From Maea johnstoni (taxonomy: Eukaryota; Annelida; Polychaeta; Spionida; Magelonidae), in assembly GCA_963942565.1 (NCBI GenBank), contig OZ012691.1:14457996-14521995 (forward strand): a stretch of 64,000 nucleotides of DNA. Reading direction: 5' to 3'. The notes under the pieces are model-generated. The model did not search any database, was not told the origin of the DNA, and worked only from the letters and a program-made list of their open reading frames with translations. Within the stretch, counting starts at the first letter, position 1, and each line of letters starts with the position of its first letter. The position numbers and the translations under genes are program-made. Shown here piece by piece: positions 1-12,100 of this stretch.

Positions 1-89
1 TATTCTAGAGTAAAAATATGCCATGCATGACACTATAGTGAAGCCCAAGACCTTACACATTATCTTCTATGAATAATTGTTCTAATTAC

Positions 90-173
90 CTGTAGATTTA
101 GTTCCAAAATTGTCTTCATCCATGTTGACCAGATTGATGCTTGCCAGTTCATTCATGTTCCTCAAACACAGCT
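90..173 (-). CDS. HFM1: HFM1 last exon in window
   Basis: 84 nt encoding [20 protein letters not shown] then DNFGTKST, matching ELCLKNLNDLSSLDLIKMDE of human HFM1. Donor GTAATT. Later exons lie outside the window. Confidence 0.9.
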
Positions 174-3100
174 CTGGAATAGGGACAAGTATACAGCGAG
201 GTTCAAGATGCTCAGAGATAGCCAACTAGAAGAATGCCCTTTTTTCTCTCTTTTTTCACAGATTTGATCAATTATCAATTACCCCAAAGATTGCCCTCCA
301 AAAACCTGAACAGTACAGATAGTTATCCTTTTACTGAAAGCATCCCTTTCGCAGCATTATGGAGTAATATTAACCTCCTTTTTTTTAGATTTAAGTATTA
401 TTCAGTTTTACAATCAAGAGTTTGTAGCAAACTGCTTTGAAAAATAGTAAATCAACAAAATAATACCTTTCAATGAGAACTGAGAATTTTCACAAACTAT
501 TACCGTAAACCCTCGGAATTTCGGACCACCCTAAGAATTAATAACAATTGTGCGAAGTATACGTAATTCAAGGAAAATCTGGCCCACTCTTCATCTATCG
601 CTTGCCGTCATTAAGGGAAATATGTGCCACTAGTACTCTGCTATGTCTGTATTTTCAGAAAACATGGCCCATGCACCCTCAACCCATAAGAATTGTCATT
701 GTTAGAAAGAGAATTTACGGTACTATACTTACCTCAATGATCTCAAAAACAGAAAACTTTGTTACCTTGTAGTCGTTTCTCAACCTGTTCCCTGCTAAGT
801 TTGGTGGGTATATCGTAGTGACTGGGATTTTTCATTACTCTGATGTAGAGAAAAGTGGAGCGGATCCATTCAAGAGCCACGGACAGGTCACTGATAGTGT
901 TCAACACAACCTCAGCATTCAGATGCTCTATCAGATGCTTGTGGAGACTGAAAGACAATACAAATGATTGCAGCTGAGAATAGCTTAGATGAATAAAAGA
1001 ATGGATATGTAGCAAGAGACCAATTACTATATGTACTATAGTGAAGGCCTGGCTATTCTAGGGGTCTCAAATCTGCCCTAAGTGTGACGTCACTAGGAGA
1101 CAAAGACCAATGAGGGCTCTTGTGTCGTTTACATGACAGAGAAAATTGCACACCAACTGAAAGTGCTACAGAGATCCACAAAGCTGTCAATGGAGGGGCC
1201 CCTCCCTATGTCAGCTCTCTTTTCACAGAGAGAGAATCTGAATACAGCCTTAGAAGGAACCACTCTCTAATATTACCTCCATATAACACCATCTCCTTTG
1301 GAAAGCAATCAATTAGATATAGTGGACCTAAAGTATGGAACTCCCTACCTAACAACCTAAGACAAACAACATCACTAAAAGAGTTCAAAAACCTAATCTC
1401 AACCTGGTCTGGAACTAACCGTACCTGCTCTCTCTGCTGCTATAAGTAATACCAGTAAACGAGCAGAAGTAGTTGCTATTTTACTCAATAATCATAAACA
1501 TATGTCCTGAAAGACTGAAGATATTACTCATTGTCAATTAATGTGTGCCAACTTACTTCCCCTCTACTTATCATTTATATTGCTGTTAAACCCTGTATGT
1601 TATATTTTGAATTGTTATTTTGTAGTCGGCCAAGAGCCCTGGCAGCTCGTGTTTACTATGTAAAATTATAACCGACTTGAAATAAAGATTATCTATCTAT
1701 CTATCTATCTATCTATACCACGGCCAAGCTCTTCAGGTCGACTCGCTGGTTTCATATCCACTTATTTTATTCATCTAAGGAGAATAGCAAAACAGAAGGA
1801 GATACGTACAGAAGGGGCCAATTAGCATACAACTACATTAAGCCTCAAGAGGATTTAAGGGGTTCTTGTTCAAAACATGAACAAGAGCTTGTGATGGTCC
1901 CACAAGGCAAATGGTGATAGAGGCACTTCAGCATAATAATAATGATGATGATAATAATAATAATAATAACAATAATAAAAATAATAATAGAAATAATAAA
2001 AATAATAATAATAATGATGATGATAATAATAATAATAATAATAATAAAAATAATAAATATGATAATTATAATAATAATGATAATAATAATAATAATAATG
2101 ATAATAATAATTATAGTAATAATCTGTATTTAGAGAAGATAACTCAGTCCAATTGTAAGGATCTTCCCTTAGGCCCTCTAGCATGTACACAATTAGGGCC
2201 CCAGGGTTACAAAGTAGAAGAGTACATTGCTTTTAGAAAAAGAAGTATGAATATGTAAGCTCCATAATCAGTTTTCACGGTTTCTAGTAAAGTAGAATGT
2301 GTCAAGATATCAAATCATTTGTGGTCAAGGTTAAGGTACCTTAAGTAAGATCTATAGAAAGCAAATAATTGTTCATGCTCAAAAGAATGTAAAGGCCTAA
2401 CACCTCATCATAAGAACACTAGGGTCTCACTAAAAGACAAACGCCAACAAACGCCAACAAACGCCACCGAACGCCAACAAACGCCACCGCACGCCAACAA
2501 ACGCCACCGAACGCCAACAAACGCCACTGCACGCCACTGAACGCCAACAAACGCCACCGAATGCCGACAAACGCCAATAACAAAAATATTGGAAAACAAC
2601 AAACGCCAACAAACGCCACCGAACGCCAACAAACGCCACTGAACGCCACTGAACGCCAACAAACGCCACCGAACGCCACTGCACGCCAACAAACGCCACT
2701 GAACGCCAACAAACGCCACCGAATGCCAACAAACGCCAACAACAAATGTCTCCCCAAAATATTGGTAAACAACAAACGCCACTAAACGCCACTGCACGCC
2801 AACAAACGCCACTAAACGCCAATGACAAATGCTACCTAGAAATGTTAATAAACAACAAACGCCAACAAATGCCACCAAATACCAACATTAGAAACCTTTT
2901 GTGCATAGCCTGCTCTCTTTTACACGTGCATAATTGGACATTTTTGAAAAAGAGGTGTTTGAATCCAGTTCAATTCAATTGTTTATTTTATGTTGTCTGT
3001 AAAATGTTGTTCAGAATCATTAAGAAATAGAATTTGTGCATGTCTGCAGCACCCTGCAAGCTAAATCAAAACCATTGCAGGAGGGATAGTGCATTAGCAA

Positions 3101-6100
3101 AACTTGGTTGAGGTGGGGAGGGGTTGTTTTGTTTTTCAAAAACATTCAGTACGGTATAAGGGGCATTCCACAGTAATTTCGTCCTGACTACTCATTTTGT
3201 CATCCTTTGAAACTAAAGTTCATTTAACATGAATCTGAAAGAAAACTTTGCAAAGTTTTTAGAACTTGTTTTGGTTTTTCCCTATGATCGCCCAAATATA
3301 AGTTATTGACTTTGAAAGTGGAATTTGTGGAAAAATTTGTGTAGACTACATGGGACATGACATTTTGTTCATTTTCTTAAGGTTCTATAATTGTAGTTTA
3401 AATATCAAACAGAAATGAGCCTTAGTTGTTCATTTTTTATCTCTTATTTTATTATCTCTTATATGCACATACATAGAATGCTGCCTTTACATATTCTCCT
3501 CCTATGAGTTAAAATGAATAGTGTGATGCAGTTTTCCTATAGAAAATCTCTCTGAATCAAGAAAAGACGACAATTGAAATCTGTCTCGTGATAGACATTG
3601 CATGTCTATCACAGGACATCACACTCAATTTTCTTTGTAACTACAGAATATTTTACCATCTAAAATATATCAAGTAGAAGCTAAGTACTTTTGTAATGGA
3701 TTATACACTAAGCGTGAATGCCATAGTGCATGTATTTGAGGATTATTTGCAAGTGAAAAATGTTTTGAAAAATCCACTTCCATTTTGTATCCTGTGATAG
3801 AGGGACATAATTTCATAAAAAGCGGTATTTCGGCTGACATAGTAGTCTTTAGTTGTTCTAAGTTATTTCAAGTTATTACACAAATGCTTATAAGTACAAT
3901 GGAATCAATTGTGCATGTAGTGATAGCCATTTTAGAATGATATATAATTTATAAAATTCAAAATTTTTCATTATATGCCTATGAAATGCCTCACAAACAC
4001 TATTCATTAGAATTAAAATGAAATTGTAAATGCATCTTTATTTAGAAAGGCAGATATTCTACTTGTACAGACACTCTTATCAGATGCCCTAAAACTGTTG
4101 TGGAATTTTTGTCTCGCGATAGACTGTCCCGCGATAAGCAGACCTTGTTTCATAAAAGCTCAATTTTTCTTTATAACTACAGAATATTTTACCATCTAAA
4201 GTATATCATGTAGAAGCTCAGTATTTTCATAATGGATTACAATAGGCATAAATGTCATAGCGCGTGTATTTGAGGAGAATTTACCAAGAGAAAAATGTTT
4301 CGAAAAATCCACCCCCATGTTGTGTCCCGTGATAGACGCATGTATTTGCTTAATTATCTCCTTCAATTATGAATTATGAAAAATTCCTTCATAATTGAAA
4401 GTTTTCTTTCAGATTCATGTTAAATGAACTTTACTTTCAAAGGATAACAAAATGAGTAGTCAGGACGAAATTACTGTGGAATGCCCCTTATACCGTACTG
4501 AATGTTTTTGAAAAACAAAACAACCCCTCCCCACCTTAACCAAGTTTTGCTAATGCACTATCCCTCCTGCAATGGTTTTGATTTAGCTTGCAGGGTGCTG
4601 CAGACATGCACAAATTCTATTTCTTAATGATTCTGAACAACATTTTACAGACAACATAAAATAAACAATTGAATTGAACTGGATTCAAACACCTCTTTTT
4701 CAAAAATGTCCAATTATGCACGTGTAAAAGAGAGCAGGCTATGCACAAAAGGTTTCTAATGTTGGTATTTGGTGGCATTTGTTGTTTATTAACATTTCTA
4801 GGTGGCATTTGTCATTGGCATTCAGTGGCGTTTGTTGGCGTGCAGTGGTGTTTAGTGGCGTTTGTTGTTTACCAATATTTTGGGGAGACATTTGTTATTG
4901 GCGTTTGTTGGCATTCGGTGGCGTTTGTTGGCGTTCAGTGGCGTTTGTTGCCGTGCAGTGGCGTTCAGTGGCGTTTGTTGGCGTGCAGTGGCGTTTGGTG
5001 GCGTTTGTTGGCGTGCAGTGGCGTTCGGTGGCGTTTGTTGTTTACCAATATTTTTGTTATTGGCGTTTGTCGGCATTCGGTGGCGTTTGTCGGCGTTCAG
5101 TGGCGTGCAGTGGCGTTTGTTGGCGTTCGGTGGCGTTTGTTGGCGTGCGGTGGCGTTTGTTGGGGTTCGGTGGCGTTTGTTGGCGTTTGTTGGCGTTTGT
5201 CTTTTAGTGAGACCCGAACACTATACACTGCAGTATTATTTTTAACTGGGTTAGACTGTATATACATGTTTGAAACTTGTGCAAAGATTAAACATAAACA
5301 CGAGAACTAACAAAGCAATATCACTACTAAATAGATAAGCAGAATATGAAATGAACTATGGAATGAACACACAACATGATTAATGCCATGTGTAATTTTG
5401 ACATTCTTACCTACTTTCTATCATCTGGGTGCCTTTCAGGAGCGAGTCATACCTCCACTGAAAATCAATCACCAAATTTTAGTTAAGTTGAGAACAAAGT
5501 AACAACAAATTTGCTCTTTTAATAATTTCCATGTTGACAACAGTGAATGATTTTGAACCAAGGAAAACTTATCTTGTTCCTCATTAATTGCTCTTGTATC
5601 TAGAGGTGACATATCTAAAGTTATCTTGAGAACAGACTTTTATGAAAAAAAACATAATATAATTAATGGAATTCAACTTTATTTTGACAAAATCAAGCAT
5701 TTGAATTGTAGAAAGTAAATCTAAAATTAGCACTGTATTCTTAAAGAGGGTAAAAATGAAAGCCTATATAATACAGGCAACTCTGCTTAATCCGGACTGA
5801 TGTGGACCCTAAATTCCTGTCCGGATTAGGCAAAATCCAGATTATGCGTATAGGAATTATATGTAAAGGAAGAGACCAGGACCTTCCAAGCTGTCCGGTT
5901 TAGACGAAAATCTGGAATACACATGTCCGGAATAAGCAGAGTTGCCTGTACATTCATGAGTTATATTCATAAAGACTTACAATTTGGACATGCAATAGTA
6001 GTCCATTTAATAAGGTTTCAGAAGATATTCTTATTTTGCACTCATAATACATAGTTGAAATGGCTTAACCTCTGGTTTTATTTATTTCTTAAAACTAAAC

Positions 6101-9100
6101 AACCTCATTTACCTTTGTTCTTGTGGCAGTCATTATCACAGCAGTTGCTGATGTGTCAAACTGAAAATGCGATGGTTGTTTTAGGTTAAAAAGTTTGTTT
6201 TGTATTAATATTATCTTATCATGATTTTCAATCACATGTACTAGATCAGTCAAAAATGAATAGGGTTACAATAGGCAGATGTTTTTCATAAAATAATTAG
6301 CAGTTGCTGATGTGTCAAACTGAAAATGCAATGGTTGTTTTAGGTTAAAAAGTTTGTTTTGTATTAATATTATCTTATCATGATTTTCAATCACATGTAC
6401 TAGATCAGTCAAAAATGAATAGGGTTACAATAGGCAGATGTTTTTCATAAAATAATTAGCAGTTGCTGATGTGTCAAACTGAAAATGCAATTGTTGTTTT
6501 AGGTAAAAAAGTTTGTTTTGTATTAATATTTTCTTATCATGATTTTCAATCACATGTACTAGATCAGTCAAAAATGAATAGGGTTACAATAGGCAGATGT
6601 TTTTCATAAAATAATTAGCAGTTGCTGATGTGTCAAACTGAAAATGCTATGGTTGTTTTAGGTTAAAAAGTTTGTTTTGTATTGATACTTTCTTATCATG
6701 ATTTTTCAACTCACTTGATCTGCCAAAAATGAATAGGATTACTATGGGCAGATTTTTTTTCACAAAATAATCACACTTGTAATTAGGTTTAGTGAGATTT
6801 GATAATAGAACAGGTACATAATCCTTAATTTTTTTTATAAAAACTGTGCATTTTGTTGGTTGATAAAAAACACACTTTAAGTTAAATGCAATACCTATTA
6901 TTCATTCCATTAACTATAAAAATATAGTATACAAACCTGTCACCTAATGGCATCCTTTTTGTCAGTACATTTTTCATACTGCCTATATTATAAATTTCGT
7001 ACCTGAATGGTGTATTTCATACTTACATAAAGATAGCATATAAATAAACACTATGACAATACAGAATAGGATCTCAATATAATTCTGAAAGTTTGATTTC
7101 AACAAACCATTTTATGTGTGCAATAAATGTTTTTATAAGTCTATTTTAGGGTCAACAACAATTCCGAAATTTATGTTATTACCCCAAAACATTCAAAATT
7201 TAAAATTCTTCATAGAAATATTTGCCTGTAAGTATTCAAAAAGCAGGTTTTCAGGAAACTTCTTGTCCAAAAGATGGACTGGACAGGTTCTGGCTAAGTC
7301 CCCTGTGTCTATTTCAGTAGCAGGATTGTTACATTATTACCTCCCAATGCCGAGGCGACTTTCATCAAAGGCACATGAACTCAGAAATTTTTGAAAACTT
7401 TTTAAACTCTGCCATGTTGGTTTTCATTTGAAAGCTTTTGCTGAGTCCTATCAGATGAGTACCCATTTGCCATGGTTTCAGTCATTTTGCAGCTTTTACA
7501 CATTATTTTGTATTGACAAAATTAGCCACCAGTAGCATAAGGGTTAAAGGTAGGACTGTCATTGATATGACAAGTATCGATCGATCGAAATAATTTTTCC
7601 AATTAATCGAATCGAATCAATTATGTTAATCGAATCGAATTAATCGAAACACATTTTTTCAGCCTTTTACGCAATTTTTAGCCAACGCTGTTAAGAATTT
7701 TGAAGAGAAACTCAAGTATCTAATCAGAAAGTGTTGAGAAAACCTTCATTGTCTTTGCATTGTGGGAATCTTAGGATCCTAAGCCACAAAAATAGTGTGG
7801 AACATGTGAAAATATTCTATTACTGCAGTTCTTCATAATCGAATCGAAATAATCGGAATCGAAAAATTAAATGTCAATAATCGAATCGAAAAAAAATGGA
7901 TGTCAATGACAGTCCTAGTTAAAGGTAAGAAGCTTGAATACCTGTGGCCTCCCTGCCCTGCCTATCATCTGTAGTATCTCTGTCTCCGAGTACTCCTGGT
8001 AGACCCCCATCACATAGTGCTGGGTGGACTTGATCACCACCAGGTGAGCAGGAAGATTCACACCCATCGCCAACGTGCTTGTGGCAACTAAAACAATGTC
8101 ACAAGAGAAACAATTAAAGCAAAAACGTTACTGTGAAATCATCCCCAAAACAAGCAAAAATATGTACAGGTACAAATCCATCGGTCACATGCTTGAATGA
8201 TAAGAGTAAAGAGAATAAAAGCAAAAAACATTTTAGTGAAATTATCTCAAATTGAAACCCATAGAAAGCCGAAGGGTGTATAGTTTTACACCCATTGATA
8301 ACATGCTTGTGGCAACATGAATGATAAGAGGAAAGAGAATAAAATCAAAAAACATTTTAGTGAAATTATCTCAAATTGAAACCCATAGAAAGCAAAAGGA
8401 TGTACAAATTTACTTCCAATGCTAATGTGCTTGTGGCAAATAAATAATTTCACAATAAAGGGAAACAAATAAGATTCAAGTAATTTCACAAGAGACAAAA
8501 ATAAAATAGAAAGGTTATAATAAAATTATCCCAAAACAAGCACAAAGGTGTCAGGGTTAACTCCCATTAAAATGTGCTTATGGCAACTAGAATAATATCA
8601 CAAGGGAATACAATGAAAGCAAAAAGATGAAAAGGTGCAAGCCCACTACCAATGTGCTTTTAGCAACTAAAATAATGTCATAGTAGTGGTGTTATTGAGA
8701 TTATTTCCAAAAATAATTGGAGAAATGTATTGAGTTCATCAGAGACTAAAATAACCTGGCAAAGACACCAGTCTAGTTTTTTATTGGCTGTATTACAACA
8801 CAAGATGCATTCGGAGCTTTTCCATTAGCAGTGCAGCGTAACTTTCACTTGGTACTTACATAAAATAAGAAATATATCACATGAAACTATTTTTCCTGTT
8901 CTCTTTAATAAGTAGTTTCATTAGTAAAGGTATTAGACTCTGATGAAAGCATTTTAAAATTTAACAAAGATTTATGAAAAGCATGAATAGTAAATACATG
9001 ATCCCCTCTTTATCATGTGAATTATTTCCTCAAAAATTCTTGGCATTTTCCCAGAAAAATAGTAGTATTGAATGCCTTTGACTAATAAAAAAAAAGTGGT

Positions 9101-12100
9101 CCCATCTATTCATTCATTTTCCATGCTCATTCTGGTAAGGATGGCAAAAAGTATGGCAAACAAGTTCTGGCAGAAAAAAAGCCAAGAGTATTGATTGTTT
9201 AAAAACGATTACAAACTATCTGATAGAGCTGTAATGATAAGGACCTAACCAAAAACTCCATTTATGATATGTTGTGAGATGTGTGTTTAATTCCAGAATA
9301 TCTTTTTAAGGGAGCCATAGGGCCAAAAAAAAAAATGTTATGTTTGTGGTTACATGACCCCCCCAAAAAAGGGTCGGTCGGAAGGATTTTTTTTTCAAAT
9401 TTCTTTTTGCTGATTGCCAGGTATTCTTATGAGAAGTGGCAGTATATAGATATTTAGTTAAGTTGTATTGTGCATGTATGCTTTATATGTATCATTGTGG
9501 GGCTAATATGATTTTGTACATAGTCCTTGTAGTACTGTAAGATTTAAAACATGTCTCTTGTGTACCTGCAATTTTTTGCTTACCTGCATTAAGACCAAAA
9601 ATGCTTAAAAAAAACTTTACGGTAGGGGGGTCAAAATAGGGTCAGTATAACACTTTAACACAAACATAACACTTTTTTCTGGCCTAGGCATAAATGGGTG
9701 AAATGCTCATAGATGGAAACTTGTCCTGCATTGCGTAAGTGCATCCCTCAAAAAAGACTTACTGAGTACTGGCAAATCCCCACTCAAGAACATGTTCTCA
9801 ATACTCTTTCTGTCCTGATGATCAAGACCTGCATGATGGTATCCTACACCAAATATCACAAGGTCTGAAACACAGAAAAAACAATGTAGAAATACATGTG
9901 TAAATTTCATATGCTAAGAATGTGGAACATTCCATTTGTCTTATATTGTGTACAAATATTTTATTGTGTACAAATATTTTCATTTCATATCTTAATGATC
10001 AAGACAATACCACTTTTTTAAAACCCTCACAGTTTGAACATTATTGTCCAGCTTCCTCCCCAATAAGTAAAGTGTTCAATCATCAAACTTGTGATTTCTC
10101 AGTAGAGTACCAAATACTGATATGAATAAAACACAAATATTGTAAGGAACTATTGTAATACTATAAATCCCTGTAACCTCCAAGTCATAGAGAGGGCTAG
10201 ACTAGTAATTGAATTACTTTGACATTGTTTCATGTCTCCTCTTTACCCCCATGAGCCACTAAAACATTGCTATATTAAGCAATTCATAAACATTACTTGC
10301 CTCTGAGCTTGGACTCTCGTATCATGTTGGCACAGTTTTGCAGCTTTTGCTTATGCTGGGAATTCATGATGAACTTTGCATCTTTTACTAGAGTACTTGC
10401 TGCCTGCTGAACTCCTTTTCTTGTTGCACAAAACTAAAAAAAAAACAACAACATATTTTTGTGGCTATATAAAGCAACTAGGTGGCCAGTCAGAATGCAA
10501 TCTAGGTTCCAAAACTTTACTTGCTGAGCGGGGAAAAGCTGCCCCTAATATTGACTTGCCCCGCTAGTACTTCCACTTGCCCCGCCACTCTGTTAAACTA
10601 GGGTGAGAGTGGCCCAAAGCAATATTTGCTGATTGGGGCAAGACAGGGTCTTGTTCAGCTTGTCCCATTGCCGTTTTTTTGCCGAATTCACTTACAACTT
10701 GCAACAGGGCAAGAAGTTATGTTGCACCCTGCCAGTGTTCTGTTATATCTACAATTGTGTAAAGAATATAGCTTACCACAAGTGTTGGTTTTTGATCGGA
10801 GTAGGTCTGGATGACACTCGCTAGTTTATAGTTCAGTGACAGGTCGAATCGGAATTCGGAGAAGTTCTCTGAGCACGGGAATCCAAGAACTACTTTACGT
10901 AACTTTACAGGTCGATAGCTTTCATCCATACTGAAAATACAAATGAAGACGTTGGTTGTTGTTTTTTTTAATTTTTTCCTTTTTGTCAGAGCTATATCCT
11001 ATTATTTTGTTAAGAATTTTCTTTTATACTTTCAAATAACTCAATAAAGTCAAAGTTTGCATATAACACAGGATGCCATGAGAGAGGAAATTACTCTAGG
11101 AAAAGTTGCTTAAATATGCATACCTCACTTGTATATGATAATACATAACAATATTAAACTTCTGTATAAATCAATTAGTAAATTTTCAATGCAAAAGCAA
11201 TTCACATAGGGTAACTGAACAAGAATGCTTCTTTTAAGTGGACATCAGAAATAATTATCACAAAAATGAAATTGACTAACTTGTAATGGACTGCTTTCAT
11301 GTTTTCAGATCCAAGCCACTCAGCAACCTGAATACATAAATCGAGTGCAACTTTTTATAGTATGGTATATTTATAAACACTTATTTTACCATATTTTCTA
11401 TTCTCAGCAAAATATCTAAACACTTCTGGCCATAGCTATCTTCTGTTAAGAAAAACGATTTCTGTAAATAACTATACAGAAAAAATGTTTTAAAATGCTC
11501 TGAATCAACATTATTATTTTTTAAAAGAATATTAATTATCATCCAATTAATATCAGTAAATACATGGGCTAGAATGTATCAGTTGTTATATCTGTTAGCT
11601 ATATAGGCCCAGGTTGTTTACGGCATGGTTCTATTGACTTTGATACTACATGTATTTCCATACAGACTCTAAAGCCAAAAAAGCATCATTTGGAATATTT
11701 TTAGCATCTCTAACACCCACTTAATATCTAAAATTAATATTTTCTGATATACCACCTTTGCATTGTGCATTTTTTCAACATCAAAATAAAAACAATAACA
11801 AACTTTTTTTTGACATATACTGCTCATGGGCACTGTTCAAAAATCTCCAATTGATAAAAACAGACAATATTTGACCTACATCCTGTGCATTGGGCACAGT
11901 AGCTGAGACGGCTATGAACCTTATCCCATGCTTGCTAGTGGCGCCCCCTGCAGCTGTCGTCTCCCTGCCCATGGCTCTCTGGATGGTCTTCATTCGGCTG
12001 ACAACGGCCTCCATGGTGGCTCCTCGACTCTCATCGTTCAACAGGTGCACCTGGAGCACAAAGTATGGGCTCGTTATGGGATAAATCAAAAACTTTCATC

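Noticed and set aside
1870-2258. Asn- and Tyr-rich open frames
   Set aside because: Products of the (AAT)n tract, open in several frames on both strands.
2408-5310. Long open frames with WRLLAFSGV-type or TPTNA-type repeats on both strands
   Set aside because: They are translations of the AAACGCC tandem units in the foldback arms. All frames stay open because the units lack stops.
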